From contig NZ_QXMG01000068.1 in the NCBI RefSeq assembly GCF_003569765.1, positions 1 through 32,019 on the forward strand: a stretch of 32,019 nt of DNA. The letters are read 5' to 3'. The notes beneath the pieces were generated by a model. It saw only the letters and a list, made by a program, of their open reading frames with translations, was not told where the DNA came from and did no database searches. Origin of the DNA: Caldimonas tepidiphila. Lineage in GTDB: Bacteria > Pseudomonadota > Gammaproteobacteria > Burkholderiales > Burkholderiaceae_C. Position 1 is the first letter of the stretch; each line of letters opens with the position of its first letter. Positions 8,082-16,448 of this stretch are shown piece after piece. Both the position numbers and the translations under genes were made by a program.

Positions 8082-9791
8082 TCAGTCCTTGTCGGTATTC
8101 GGGCTCATGTCGCCGGGGGCGTCTTTCAGCCGCTGCACCCGGTAGCTCAGTTGGGGCCTGGTGAGGCCGAGCGCCCGGGCCGCGGCGGCGAGGTTGCCGC
8201 CAGCGCGCGAGACTGCTTCCTGCAAGATCACCTGCTCCATCGCGTTCAGACTAAGGCCGCGACGCTGCAGTTCGTCATACAGCGTGCCGCCGTCGGCGGC
8301 GACATGCTGCTCAAGGTCGCCCTGGGCGTTGACGGTGAGGGGCGGCTCCCCCGGCAGTCCCGGGAACAGGCTGTCCACGTCGACCAGTTCTCCATCACCG
8401 ACGAGGATCACCCCGCGCTCGATCAGGTTCTCGAGTTCGCGCACGTTGCCGGGCCAGGGATGGCGCCGCATGGCGTCCAGGGCGCGGTCCGTGAATCCAC
8501 CCACGCGCTTGGCATGCAGGGAAGCGAAGCGCTGCAGCAGATGCATGGCCAGCGGCTCCACGTCCTCGACCCGCTCACGCAGCGGCGGGATGCGGATGGG
8601 GTACACGTTCAGCCGGTACAGCAGGTCGCGACGGAAGCGGCCGGCTGCCACTGCAGCGTCAAGATCGACGTTCGTCGCCGCCACGACGCGCACGTCGACC
8701 TTGCGCGGCTGCGTTGCGCCCAGGCGTTCCACCTCGCCGTGCTGCAGCACGCGCAGCAGCTTCGCCTGCGCGGTCAGTGGCAATTCGCCCAGCTCGTCGA
8801 GCATCAGGGTGCCGCCGTCGGCCCGTTCGAAGCGGCCGGGCCGTGCGACGCCGGCGCCGGTGTAGGCACCTTTCTCGGCACCGAACAGTTCGCTCTCGAT
8901 CAGCTCGGCCGGCAGCGCCGCGCAGTTGATGGCCACGAAGGGTTTGTCGCGTCTGGGGCTCATCGCATGCAGGGCACGAGCGAAACGCTCCTTTCCGACG
9001 CCGGTCTCACCGGTCAGCAGCACCGTCACCTGAGTTGCCGCCGCCTTGCGCAGCAGCCCGATCGCGGCGTCGAAGGCCCGCGAGCGTCCCACCAGTGGGC
9101 CGAGTTCGTCGGCGGGTTCGAGCGTCGACCGCAATGACTCCACCTGGGACTGCAGGTCCTCCAGCCGCACCAGCAGCGAGTCGGCTTCGTAGTCGCGTGC
9201 CATTGCCTCGCCGTCAGGCCACTCGCCGAGAGGGCGTCCCTCAATGCGGCAGTGAGGGGATCCACATGCAGCGCACTCGGTTTCCTTGAACAGGATGACC
9301 TGGCCGAAGAACTCGCTGGTGTAGCCGGTTGCATAACCCAGCAGCATCCAGCACACCGGGTTCGTCTGCGGACCGAAGTCGCGCACGTGGCAATCCACCT
9401 CCCATGAATGGTCCCAGCGGAAGACACCGTCGAAATGACCGCGCGCGATGTCCACGTCAAAGCGCTCGGGCGTGACCTGCACCGAGCCATAGAGCATGTG
9501 CAATTGCGGCCCCACCGCGAACATCTCGAACAGCCCGGCGCAGCCTCGAACCTGTCTGGCCAGTGCTGCATCACGGCGGCCGGCGGCGTGGCCTGTTCGC
9601 ATCAACACCCGGCGAGTCTGTTCCCAGCCGAAGCTGTGCATCAACTCGCGCCGCAGCAGTCCCATGGACGCAACGTGCACCAGCACCATCCGCTGACCTG
9701 CAAGCCAGATGCGGCCGTCCCCGGCCGAGAAGTGCACCAGGCGCCGGAGGTCGGTGTCGCCGGGAAGAGGGGGGAGAGTAGGAGCTGCCAT
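8082..9791 (-). CDS. dmpR: Sigma-54-dependent phenol-responsive activator, DmpR/XylR type
   Basis: A 569-residue activator in the standard order. An aromatic-sensing XylR_N domain (about 15-110) is followed by a V4R domain (about 130-190) with a Cys-rich patch [10 protein letters not shown], a linker, the AAA+ domain and a Fis-type helix-turn-helix at the C-terminus ([20 protein letters not shown]). In the AAA+ domain Walker A is GETGVGKE (261-268), the sigma-54 contact loop reads GAYTGA (308-313) and Walker B is TLMLDELGE. The contact loop has Tyr where GAFTGA is usual. It is divergent from the phenol hydroxylase operon, as expected for DmpR, PhhR, AphR or TbuT. Start ATG 9791 matches the known N-terminal domain boundary, although the ribosome site is weak. 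Phenol or methylphenols are the likely effectors. Confidence 0.92.
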   Translation of the reverse strand: MAAPTLPPLPGDTDLRRLVHFSAGDGRIWLAGQRMVLVHVASMGLLRRELMHSFGWEQTRRVLMRTGHAAGRRDAALARQVRGCAGLFEMFAVGPQLHMLYGSVQVTPERFDVDIARGHFDGVFRWDHSWEVDCHVRDFGPQTNPVCWMLLGYATGYTSEFFGQVILFKETECAACGSPHCRIEGRPLGEWPDGEAMARDYEADSLLVRLEDLQSQVESLRSTLEPADELGPLVGRSRAFDAAIGLLRKAAATQVTVLLTGETGVGKERFARALHAMSPRRDKPFVAINCAALPAELIESELFGAEKGAYTGAGVARPGRFERADGGTLMLDELGELPLTAQAKLLRVLQHGEVERLGATQPRKVDVRVVAATNVDLDAAVAAGRFRRDLLYRLNVYPIRIPPLRERVEDVEPLAMHLLQRFASLHAKRVGGFTDRALDAMRRHPWPGNVRELENLIERGVILVGDGELVDVDSLFPGLPGEPPLTVNAQGDLEQHVAADGGTLYDELQRRGLSLNAMEQVILQEAVSRAGGNLAAAARALGLTRPQLSYRVQRLKDAPGDMSPNTDKD

Positions 9792-9861
9792 TGAGCAATT
9801 ATCGATAAATTTGAGCGGGCGAAGTCCGTGACTTCCCCAGTCAACTCATCAAATGATTACC
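9791..9861. promoter_or_regulatory. Possible upstream activating sites for the DmpR-like activator
   Basis: Two stretches resemble the XylR/DmpR palindrome TTGATCAATTGATCAA as I recall it. TTGAGCAATT begins at 9791, and CTCATCAAATGATTAC lies at about 9845-9860 with the small palindrome TCAT-CAA-ATGA at 9846-9856. They lie in the divergent intergenic region, about 190-260 bases before the proposed start of transcription of the phenol operon. That is somewhat farther than typical, so this is a weak call. Confidence 0.3.
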
Positions 9862-10022
9862 CGGTTCACGGCTTGTTGTTCATTTGGTGAAGCGTGCCAT
9901 GGGCATCTTGAAGCGCCTTGATTCAGGTTCTCGGGTTTGCCCTCATGGCCGCGCCGGTGCGAGGTCGTCAAAGAGGCGGCAGTTAGGTGGTTTCCCTGAG
10001 ATTATCGAGATTCCATGGTTGG

Positions 10023-10038
10023 TGGCATGGACCGTGCG
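10023..10038 (+). promoter_or_regulatory. Candidate sigma-54 (-24/-12) promoter of the phenol operon
   Basis: TGGCAT-N5-GTGC: GG at 10024-10025 and GC at 10036-10037 are exactly ten bases apart, and the match to TGGCAC-N5-TTGC is good with two mismatches. Transcription would begin near 10049, so dmpK would start at ATG 10072 rather than the upstream in-frame ATGs at 10015 or 10027. A weaker candidate with the same GG-N10-GC spacing is at 9900-9914. Confidence 0.45.
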
Positions 10039-10071
10039 AAAGAGAGCGCATCCGACGAAAGCGTTGATGCG

Positions 10072-10272
10072 ATGGACACCACCCAGCACCCCGACCCCGC
10101 CACCTTCGACCCGCGCCGCAAATTCGTGCGGCTGATGGACAGCCCGCGAGAGGACTTCGTTGCCTTCGAGTTCTCCATCGGGACGCCGGAACTCGCGGTC
10201 GAACTGCTGCTGCCGGTCGACGCCTTCGAGGAGTTCTGCGCCACGAACCGAGTCGAGCGGCTCGAGGCCTGA
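10072..10272 (+). CDS. dmpK: Phenol hydroxylase assembly subunit DmpK-like
   Basis: A small acidic protein, 66 residues from ATG 10072, or 85 from the in-frame ATG at 10015. The body FDPRRKFVRLMDSPREDFVA and the segments FEFSIGTPELAVELLLPVDA and FEEFCATNRVERL match the DmpK/PhK/TomA0 family. That family is not part of the catalytic oxygenase but helps insert iron into it. It is the first gene of the operon, 26 bases before dmpL. The shorter start is preferred because a sigma-54 promoter-like site lies inside the longer version and the extra N-terminus looks unconserved. No start has a strong ribosome site. Confidence 0.8.
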   Translation: MDTTQHPDPATFDPRRKFVRLMDSPREDFVAFEFSIGTPELAVELLLPVDAFEEFCATNRVERLEA

Positions 10273-10298
10273 CCAACCGCACGAGGAGACAGCTACCC

Positions 10299-11297
10299 AT
10301 GAACATCGACCTGCAGGCACGGGACATCACCCCGCTGCGCCACACCTATGCGACCGTCGCAGCCCGCATTGGCGGGGACAAGGCCGCTTCGCGTTATCAG
10401 GAGGCCACCCTCGGCGCACAGCCCGAGGTGAACTTCCACTACCGGCCAACCTGGTCGCCGCAGCACGAACTGTTCGACAAGTCGCGCACCGCCATCGTGA
10501 TGAGCGATTGGTACGCGCTGCGCGACCCCCGCCAGTTCTATTACGCCACCTGGACGATGACGCGGGCCCGGCAGCAGGACGCGATGGAGTCGAACTTTGC
10601 CTTCGTGGAGTCACGCGGCTTGGCCGACAAGATGGATGACGCGCTCAGGGCGCATGCGCTGTCCGTGCTGCTGCCCCTGCGCCATGTGGCCTGGGGTGCC
10701 AACATGAACAACGCCGCGATCTGCGCCTATGGCTGGGGCGCAGTGCTCACTGCGCCCGCGATGTTCCATGCGATGGACCACCTCGGCATCGCCCAGTTCC
10801 TCACGCGGCTGGGCTTGGCACTCGACACGCCCGAGGTGCTTGACCTCGCCAAGGCGGCCTGGCTGTCGGACCCGCACTGGCAGCCCCTGCGGCGGCTTGT
10901 CGAGGACACGCTCGTCGTCGCCGACCCCTTTGAGCTCTTCGTCGCGCAGAACCTTGTCATCGACGGGCTGCTGTACCCGCTGGTGTACGGCCGTTTCGTC
11001 GACGAGCACGTGGCGCTTCGCGGAGGCACGGCAGTGGCGATGCTCACCTCCTTCATGCCGGAGTGGCACGACGAGACGGCGCGCTGGGTGGACGCGGTGG
11101 TGAAGACGGCCGCTGCCGAATCTGAGGCCAACCGGGCGCTGCTGAATGGCTGGGTGCGGCAGTGGACAGCGCGCGCTGTCGAGGCCCTGGCACCAGTGGC
11201 GCACTTGGCGCTGGGCAAGCCTGGCGCGGAACTGCTGAACGAGGGCGTCGAAGCTCTGGCCGCCCGTGCGCGCAAGGCCGGTCTCGCCGCCACCTGA
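10299..11297 (+). CDS. dmpL: Phenol hydroxylase P1/beta subunit DmpL
   Basis: A 332-residue subunit of the multicomponent phenol 2-monooxygenase. It has the fold of the large subunit but lacks the di-iron ligands, as in the family. Recognisable segments are RHTYATVAARIGGDKAASRY, HYRPTWSPQHELFD and RDPRQFYYATWTMTRARQQD. GAGGAGA just upstream supports ATG 10299. The protein pairs with DmpN (large subunit) and DmpO in the hydroxylase core, with DmpM as effector. Its length matches DmpL, TomA1 and AphL. Confidence 0.95.
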   Translation: MNIDLQARDITPLRHTYATVAARIGGDKAASRYQEATLGAQPEVNFHYRPTWSPQHELFDKSRTAIVMSDWYALRDPRQFYYATWTMTRARQQDAMESNFAFVESRGLADKMDDALRAHALSVLLPLRHVAWGANMNNAAICAYGWGAVLTAPAMFHAMDHLGIAQFLTRLGLALDTPEVLDLAKAAWLSDPHWQPLRRLVEDTLVVADPFELFVAQNLVIDGLLYPLVYGRFVDEHVALRGGTAVAMLTSFMPEWHDETARWVDAVVKTAAAESEANRALLNGWVRQWTARAVEALAPVAHLALGKPGAELLNEGVEALAARARKAGLAAT

Positions 11298-11331
11298 GCC
11301 TGCAAACCGCACCCCATACCGAGGAGAACCG

Positions 11332-11601
11332 ATGTCCAACGTCTTCATCGCCTTTCAGCACAACGAGGAATCTCGTCCGGTGATCGAGGCCATCGTCGCG
11401 GACAACCCGCACGCAGTGGTCTCCCATTCGCCCGGGCTCGTCAAGGTCGACGCTCCCAACCGCCTGACGATCCGGCGCGACACGATCGAGTCGCAGACCG
11501 GTCGCCGCTACGACCTGCAGCAGATGCACATCAACCTCGTCACCCTGAGCGGGCACATCGACGAGGACGACGACCAGTTCACCCTGAGCTGGCAGCACTG
11601 A
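11332..11601 (+). CDS. dmpM: Phenol hydroxylase effector/regulatory subunit DmpM
   Basis: An 89-residue cofactor-less effector protein, the usual length. It starts at ATG 11332 after GAGGAGA. MSNVFIAFQHNEESRPVIEA and LVTLSGHIDEDDDQFTLSWQ are close to DmpM/PhM. It binds the hydroxylase core and tunes dioxygen activation at the DmpN di-iron centre, required for turnover. It sits between dmpL and dmpN with short gaps (34 and 19 bases), the conserved order. Confidence 0.93.
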   Translation: MSNVFIAFQHNEESRPVIEAIVADNPHAVVSHSPGLVKVDAPNRLTIRRDTIESQTGRRYDLQQMHINLVTLSGHIDEDDDQFTLSWQH

Positions 11602-11620
11602 AACCCGAACAGGAGCATCC

Positions 11621-13186
11621 ATGGACACCCGTGTCGCCAAGAAGAAGCTTGGTCTGAAGGACCGCTACGCCGCCATGACCCGCGGCCTTGCCTGGGAAAC
11701 CACTTACCAGCCGATGGACAAGGTGTTTCCGTACGACCAGTACGAGGGCATCCGCATCCACGACTGGGACCGCTGGGAAGACCCGTTTCGCCTGACGATG
11801 GACGCCTACTGGAAGTACCAGGGCGAGAAGGAGAAAAAGCTCTACGCCGTCATTGAGGCCTTCGCGCAGAACAACGGCCAACTCGGCGTCACCGATGCGC
11901 GCTACATCAATGCGCTCAAGCTGTTCCTCCAGGGCGTCACCCCGCTCGAGTATTGCGCCCACCGCGGCTTCGCGCACGTGGGACGGCAGTTCCGCGGTGC
12001 AGGAGCGCGTGTGGCCTGTCAGATGCAGAGCATCGACGAGCTGCGCCACTACCAGACCGAGACGCACGCGCTGAGCCAGTACAACAAGTATTTCAACGGC
12101 ATGCACCGGGCGAACCACTGGTACGACCGCGTGTGGTATCTGAGCGTGCCCAAGTCCTTCTTCGAGGACGCCATGAGCGCCGGCCCGTTCGAGTTTCTGA
12201 CCGCAGTGAGCTTCTCGTTCGAGTACGTGCTGACGAACCTGTTGTTCGTGCCCTTCATGAGCGGCGCGGCCCACAACGGAGATATGTCCACTGTCACGTT
12301 CGGCTTCTCCGCGCAAAGCGACGAGAGCCGCCACATGACGCTGGGCATCGAGTGCATCAAGTTCATGCTCGAGCAGGACCCGGCGAACGTGCCAATCGTG
12401 CAGCGCTGGATCGACAAGTGGTTCTGGCGTGGCTACCGCCTGCTGACCATCGTCGCGATGATGCAGGACTACATGCTGCCAAAGCGCGTGATGAGCTGGA
12501 AGGAGGCTTGGGAGATGTACGCCGAGAGCAACGGCGGTGCGCTCTTCAAGGACCTCGCGCGCTACGGCATCCGTGAGCCGGCCGGCTGGGCCGACGCCTG
12601 TGAAGGCAAGCATCACATCAGCCACCAGGCCTGGAACGCCTTCTACAACTACAACGTCGCCGCGCCGCTGCACACCTGGGTGCCGCAAGACAGCGAACTC
12701 GACTGGCTGTCCGAGAAGTACCCCGAGAGTTTCGATGCACTGTACCGCCCGCGGCTGGAGTACTTCCGCGAGCGCCAGCAACAAGGGGAGCGCTTCTACA
12801 GCAAAACCCTGCCGATGCTGTGCAACACCTGCCAGATCCCCATGGTGTTCACCGAGCCGGGCCGCCCGGACGAGATCAGCTACCGAGAGGGCCGCTACCT
12901 CGGCGACGTCTACCACTTCTGCAGCGACCACTGCAAAGGCATCTTCGAGCAGGAGCCCGAGAAGTACGTGCAGAGCTGGCTGCCGGTGCACCAGATCTAC
13001 CAGGGCAACTGCTTCAAGCCCGGCGCGGACCCCACCGCCGAAGGATTCGATCCGCTCGCCGAGGTGCTCGCGTACTACGAAATGGGCGAGGGCACGGACA
13101 ACCTCGACTTCGAGGGCTCGCAGGACCAGAAGAACTTTGCCGCCTGGCGCGGCGAAAGCACCACTGCCAAAGGAGAAGCGTCATGA
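11621..13186 (+). CDS. dmpN: Phenol hydroxylase P3/alpha (di-iron) subunit DmpN
   Basis: The 521-residue catalytic subunit. It hydroxylates phenol to catechol at a carboxylate-bridged di-iron site. The ligands are all visible: E110, E140 with H143 (DELRH), E201, and E235 with H238 (DESRH). Each sits six residues later than the matching ligand of toluene/o-xylene monooxygenase as I recall them. A C-terminal Cys-rich YHS-like segment (around LCNTCQIPMVF and FCSDHCKGIFEQEPEKY) is normal for the family. The stop overlaps the start of dmpO (ATGA), so their synthesis is coupled. Confidence 0.96.
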   Translation: MDTRVAKKKLGLKDRYAAMTRGLAWETTYQPMDKVFPYDQYEGIRIHDWDRWEDPFRLTMDAYWKYQGEKEKKLYAVIEAFAQNNGQLGVTDARYINALKLFLQGVTPLEYCAHRGFAHVGRQFRGAGARVACQMQSIDELRHYQTETHALSQYNKYFNGMHRANHWYDRVWYLSVPKSFFEDAMSAGPFEFLTAVSFSFEYVLTNLLFVPFMSGAAHNGDMSTVTFGFSAQSDESRHMTLGIECIKFMLEQDPANVPIVQRWIDKWFWRGYRLLTIVAMMQDYMLPKRVMSWKEAWEMYAESNGGALFKDLARYGIREPAGWADACEGKHHISHQAWNAFYNYNVAAPLHTWVPQDSELDWLSEKYPESFDALYRPRLEYFRERQQQGERFYSKTLPMLCNTCQIPMVFTEPGRPDEISYREGRYLGDVYHFCSDHCKGIFEQEPEKYVQSWLPVHQIYQGNCFKPGADPTAEGFDPLAEVLAYYEMGEGTDNLDFEGSQDQKNFAAWRGESTTAKGEAS

Positions 13187-13539
13187 GCGTCGTCGCTGTC
13201 GCGTCCTATGAATTCACGCCGCGCGATGCACGCGAGCGTTTTCCCGCGCCGCTGCTCTACATCGGCTGGGACCGTCACCTCGCGTTCTGCGCACCGGTGT
13301 GCGTGCCGCTGCCGCCGGACATGCCTTTCGGCGCGCTGGCCACTGCGGTCCTGCCCGGCATCTACGGCTGGCATCCGGACTTCGCGCAGATCGACTGGTC
13401 CAGCGTGCAGTGGCTCAAGTCCGGACAGCCGTGGACGCCAGATCCGGCGAAGTCGCTCGCCGACAACGGGCTTGGCCACAAGAGCGCCATCCGCTTCCGC
13501 ACGCCGGGGCTCGACGGCATCCGAGGCACTGGCATCTGA
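13183..13539 (+). CDS. dmpO: Phenol hydroxylase P4/gamma subunit DmpO
   Basis: A 118-residue gamma subunit. It starts at ATG 13183, overlapping the dmpN stop by ATGA, with AAGGAGA 7 bases upstream. Family segments are LLYIGWDRHLAFCAPVCVPL, LPGIYGWHPDFAQIDW and NGLGHKSAIRFRTPGLDGI. It completes the (LNO)2 hydroxylase core. Twenty-one bases separate it from the reductase gene dmpP. Confidence 0.93.
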   Translation: MSVVAVASYEFTPRDARERFPAPLLYIGWDRHLAFCAPVCVPLPPDMPFGALATAVLPGIYGWHPDFAQIDWSSVQWLKSGQPWTPDPAKSLADNGLGHKSAIRFRTPGLDGIRGTGI

Positions 13540-13560
13540 GGCCCTGGAAGGAGTCGCGCC

Positions 13561-14625
13561 ATGAGCTATCAACTCACCATCGAGCCGCTCGGCGCCACCA
13601 TCGAGGTGGCTGAGGGGCAGACGCTGCTGGACGCCGCACTGCGCCAGGGCATCTACATCCCGCACGCTTGCGGTCACGGCCTGTGCGGCACCTGCAAGGT
13701 GCAGGTGTGCGACGGCAGCGTGGACCACGGTGCGGCCAACCCGTTCGCGCTGATGGACTTCGAGCGCGACGACGGCAAGACGCTGGCGTGCTGCGCGACC
13801 CTGCAGGACGACTGCGTGATCGAGGCGGACGTGGATGAGGAGCCCGACGCCGAGGTCATCCCGGTGCGCGACTTCGTCGCCACGGTCACGCGCATCGTCG
13901 AACTCACGCCCACCATCAAGGCCTTGCACCTGAAGCTCGACCGCCCGATCCACTTCCAGGCCGGGCAGTACGTGCAGCTGGAGATCCCCGGGCTCGGCGA
14001 GTCGCGCGCGTTCTCCATCGCCAATTCGCCTGCCGCCGTGGAGGCCCGCGGCGAGATCGAGCTGAACGTGCGTCGCGTGCCTGGCGGGCGGGGCACCGGC
14101 GTGATCCATGAGCAGCTGAAGGAAGGCGAGCAGGTGAGCCTGACCGGCCCCTACGGCCGCTTCTTCGTGCGCAAGTCCTGCAGCGAGCCGATGCTGTTCA
14201 TGGCCGGTGGCTCCGGGCTGTCGAGCCCGCGGTCGATGATCCTCGATCTGCTCGACGGCGGCTACGCCGCACCGATCACCCTGGTCTATGGCCAGCGCAG
14301 CCGCGACGAGCTGTACTACGACGACGAGTTCCGGGCGCTGGCCGAGGCGCATCCCAACTTCCGCTACCTCCCGGCCTTGTCCGACGAGGCGGCCGGCAGC
14401 GGGTGGGACGGTGCGCGCGGCTATGTCCACGAGGCCGCGAAGACGCTGTTTCAGGACGGCTTCGCGGGACACAAGGCCTACCTGTGCGGACCGCCACCGA
14501 TGGTGGAAGCCTGCATCGCCACGCTGATGCAGGGCCGCCTCTTCGAGCGCGACATCTACACCGAGAAGTTCATCTCGGCGGCCGACGCGAACGCGCAGCG
14601 CAGCCCGCTGTTCAAGCGAGTCTGA
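13561..14625 (+). CDS. dmpP: Phenol hydroxylase reductase DmpP
   Basis: A 354-residue electron-transfer component. The N-terminus is a plant-type [2Fe-2S] ferredoxin (C37-x4-C42-x2-C45, fourth ligand C77 or C78), followed by an FAD-binding ferredoxin-reductase domain (ESRAFSIAN) and an NAD-binding domain (MAGGSGLSSPRSMI; AYLCGPPPMVEACI). It moves electrons from NADH to the DmpN di-iron centre. The length is typical. ATG 13561 follows AAGGAG. Confidence 0.95.
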   Translation: MSYQLTIEPLGATIEVAEGQTLLDAALRQGIYIPHACGHGLCGTCKVQVCDGSVDHGAANPFALMDFERDDGKTLACCATLQDDCVIEADVDEEPDAEVIPVRDFVATVTRIVELTPTIKALHLKLDRPIHFQAGQYVQLEIPGLGESRAFSIANSPAAVEARGEIELNVRRVPGGRGTGVIHEQLKEGEQVSLTGPYGRFFVRKSCSEPMLFMAGGSGLSSPRSMILDLLDGGYAAPITLVYGQRSRDELYYDDEFRALAEAHPNFRYLPALSDEAAGSGWDGARGYVHEAAKTLFQDGFAGHKAYLCGPPPMVEACIATLMQGRLFERDIYTEKFISAADANAQRSPLFKRV

Positions 14626-14627
14626 CC

Positions 14628-14990
14628 ATGCTGCTCGATCACCGCCCCAAGGTCGGCGTGCAGGTCGTGCAGACCGGCGAGTCGTATCCCTGCGCCCTCG
14701 ACGAAAGCCTGCTGGCCGGGATGCTGCGGCTGGGCCGCAAGGGCATCCCTGTGGGCTGCGTCAACGGCGGCTGCGGGGTGTGCAAGGTGCGCATCGTCGA
14801 AGGCGAGGTGCGCCGGCTCGGGCCGGTCAGCCGCACGCACGTCAGCGAGTCCGAGGAGGCCTGCGGCCTCACGCTCGCCTGCCGGGTCGCACCGGTGGCG
14901 CCGGTGCAGCTCGAGGTGGTGGGCCGCTTCGAGAAGCCGTTTTTCAAGACGTTCGCCCGCCGGGCGGATGAACAAGACCCTTCCCAATGA
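14628..14990 (+). CDS. dmpQ: DmpQ/XylT-type [2Fe-2S] ferredoxin
   Basis: A 120-residue plant-type ferredoxin with ligands C44-x4-C49-x2-C52 and C85 ([17 protein letters not shown]). Members placed immediately before catechol 2,3-dioxygenase, such as XylT and DmpQ, re-reduce the dioxygenase iron after it is oxidised by poor substrates like 4-methylcatechol. ATG 14628 is two bases after the dmpP stop, and the gene ends 13 bases before dmpB. Presence of this gene suggests the pathway handles methylated catechols as well as catechol. Confidence 0.9.
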   Translation: MLLDHRPKVGVQVVQTGESYPCALDESLLAGMLRLGRKGIPVGCVNGGCGVCKVRIVEGEVRRLGPVSRTHVSESEEACGLTLACRVAPVAPVQLEVVGRFEKPFFKTFARRADEQDPSQ

Positions 14991-15003
14991 ACCAAGGAGA
15001 CTC

Positions 15004-15951
15004 ATGATGGGTGTGATGCGAATCGGCCATGTCAGCCTGAAGGTGATGGACATGGAGGCCGCGGTGCGGCACTACGAACAGGTGCTCGGCATGAAGACCA
15101 CGATGGTCGACAAGGCGGGCAACGTCTACCTGAAGTGCTGGGACGAGTGGGACAGGTACTCGCTGGTGCTCACGCCCTCGGACAGCGCCGGCATGAACCA
15201 CGTTGCCTTCAAGGTGCGTGACGACTCGGACCTCGAGATGCTGCAGCAGCGGCTGGAGAAGCACGGAATCTCGACCGCGCTGCTGCCCGAGGGCACCCTG
15301 CCGTCCACCGGCCGCATGCTGCAGTTCCAGTTGCCCAGCGGCCACGACGTGCGTCTTTATGCCATGAAGGAATACGTGGGCACCGACGTGGGCATCACCA
15401 ATCCGGACCCCTGGCCCGACGACATCCGCGGCGCTGGCGCGCACTGGCTGGACCACGCGCTGCTGATGTGCGAGCTGAACCCGGCAGACGGCATCAACAC
15501 GGTGGAGGAGAACACCCGCGTCTTCACCGAGTGCCTGGGCTTCTTCGTGACCGAGCAGATCTGCGTCGGGCCCGGTGGCGAGGTGCGCGCTGCCTGCTGG
15601 CTGTCGGTGTCCAACACGCCACACGACATCGCGTTCGTGGGCGGGCCGAAGAGCGGTCTGCACCACCTGGCGTTCTTTTTGGACTCGTGGCACGACGTGC
15701 TCAAGGCCGCCGACGTGATGGCCAAGAAGCAGGTCAAGATCGACGTGGCCCCCACGCGCCACGGTATCACCCGCGGCGAGACGATCTATTTCTTCGACCC
15801 GAGCGGCAACCGCAACGAGACGTTTGCGGGCCTCGGTTACCTGGCCCAGCCCGATCGGCCGGTCACGACCTGGACCGAGGACAAGCTGTGGAACGGCATC
15901 TTCTATCACACCGGTGAAGCGGTGCCGTCCTTCACCGATGTCTACACCTGA
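15004..15951 (+). CDS. dmpB: Catechol 2,3-dioxygenase (extradiol, DmpB type)
   Basis: A 315-residue two-domain vicinal oxygen chelate enzyme that opens catechol to 2-hydroxymuconic semialdehyde. Fe(II) ligands fit H151 (HWLDHALLM), H220 or H221 (GLHHLAFF) and E272 (NRNETFAG), the last lying in the extradiol signature. ATG 15004 follows AAGGAGA. A second ATG at 15007 is possible. It lies directly after the ferredoxin gene, as in dmp and xyl operons. Confidence 0.95.
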   Translation: MMGVMRIGHVSLKVMDMEAAVRHYEQVLGMKTTMVDKAGNVYLKCWDEWDRYSLVLTPSDSAGMNHVAFKVRDDSDLEMLQQRLEKHGISTALLPEGTLPSTGRMLQFQLPSGHDVRLYAMKEYVGTDVGITNPDPWPDDIRGAGAHWLDHALLMCELNPADGINTVEENTRVFTECLGFFVTEQICVGPGGEVRAACWLSVSNTPHDIAFVGGPKSGLHHLAFFLDSWHDVLKAADVMAKKQVKIDVAPTRHGITRGETIYFFDPSGNRNETFAGLGYLAQPDRPVTTWTEDKLWNGIFYHTGEAVPSFTDVYT

Positions 15952-15964
15952 AGCGGGGGCGGGC

Positions 15965-16417
15965 ATGAACACGAGCACCAACCCCGGTGCGCGCTGCAGC
16001 GTCTCCACGCGCTGCATCGACTGGCCTGCGGCTGCGCAGGCGCTCCAGGCGGCCGTGGTGCAGGCCGAGGCGCTGGGCCGCCGCGTCAACGTCGCCCTGG
16101 TCGACCCCGCGGGCACGCTGGCGGGCTTCCTGCGCATGCCGGGCGCGCCGCTGCATTCGGTGGAGATCGCCATCGACAAGGCCTACACCGCGGCCAGCTT
16201 CGGCATACCGACCGCCGGCTGGAGCGAACTGCTGGCAACGCATTCGGCTGCCGTGCGCGATGGGCTGGTGCGGCGGCCGCGCTTCGTGGCCTTTGGCGGC
16301 GGGCTGCCGCTGGTGGAGCAGGGCGTGTGCATCGGCGCGATCGGCGTGTCGGGTGCCAGCGAGGACGAAGACGAACGGATCGCACGGGCCGGTGCCCGCG
16401 CGATCGGGCTGGCATGA
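15965..16417 (+). CDS. GlcG/HbpS-family (DUF336) protein of the meta operon
   Basis: A 150-residue protein with the GlcG/HbpS-like fold traits: RRVNVALVDPAGTLAGFLRM, IAIDKAYTAASFGIPTAGW, GGLPLV and CIGAIGVSGASEDEDERIA. Homologues recur in meta-cleavage operons just after the dioxygenase, but their catalytic role is not established; other family members bind haem. It begins 13 bases after dmpB and ends 31 bases before the hydrolase gene, so it is part of the operon. No signal peptide is seen, so it is likely cytoplasmic. Confidence 0.8.
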   Translation: MNTSTNPGARCSVSTRCIDWPAAAQALQAAVVQAEALGRRVNVALVDPAGTLAGFLRMPGAPLHSVEIAIDKAYTAASFGIPTAGWSELLATHSAAVRDGLVRRPRFVAFGGGLPLVEQGVCIGAIGVSGASEDEDERIARAGARAIGLA

Positions 16418-16448
16418 CGCCAGCGCACAGGGACAGGAGCACAACAGC

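Noticed and set aside
9900-9914. Alternative sigma-54 promoter (GG-N10-GC spacing)
   Set aside because: Spacing fits, but the flanking consensus bases (TGGCAC and TTGC) are poorly matched compared with 10023-10038.
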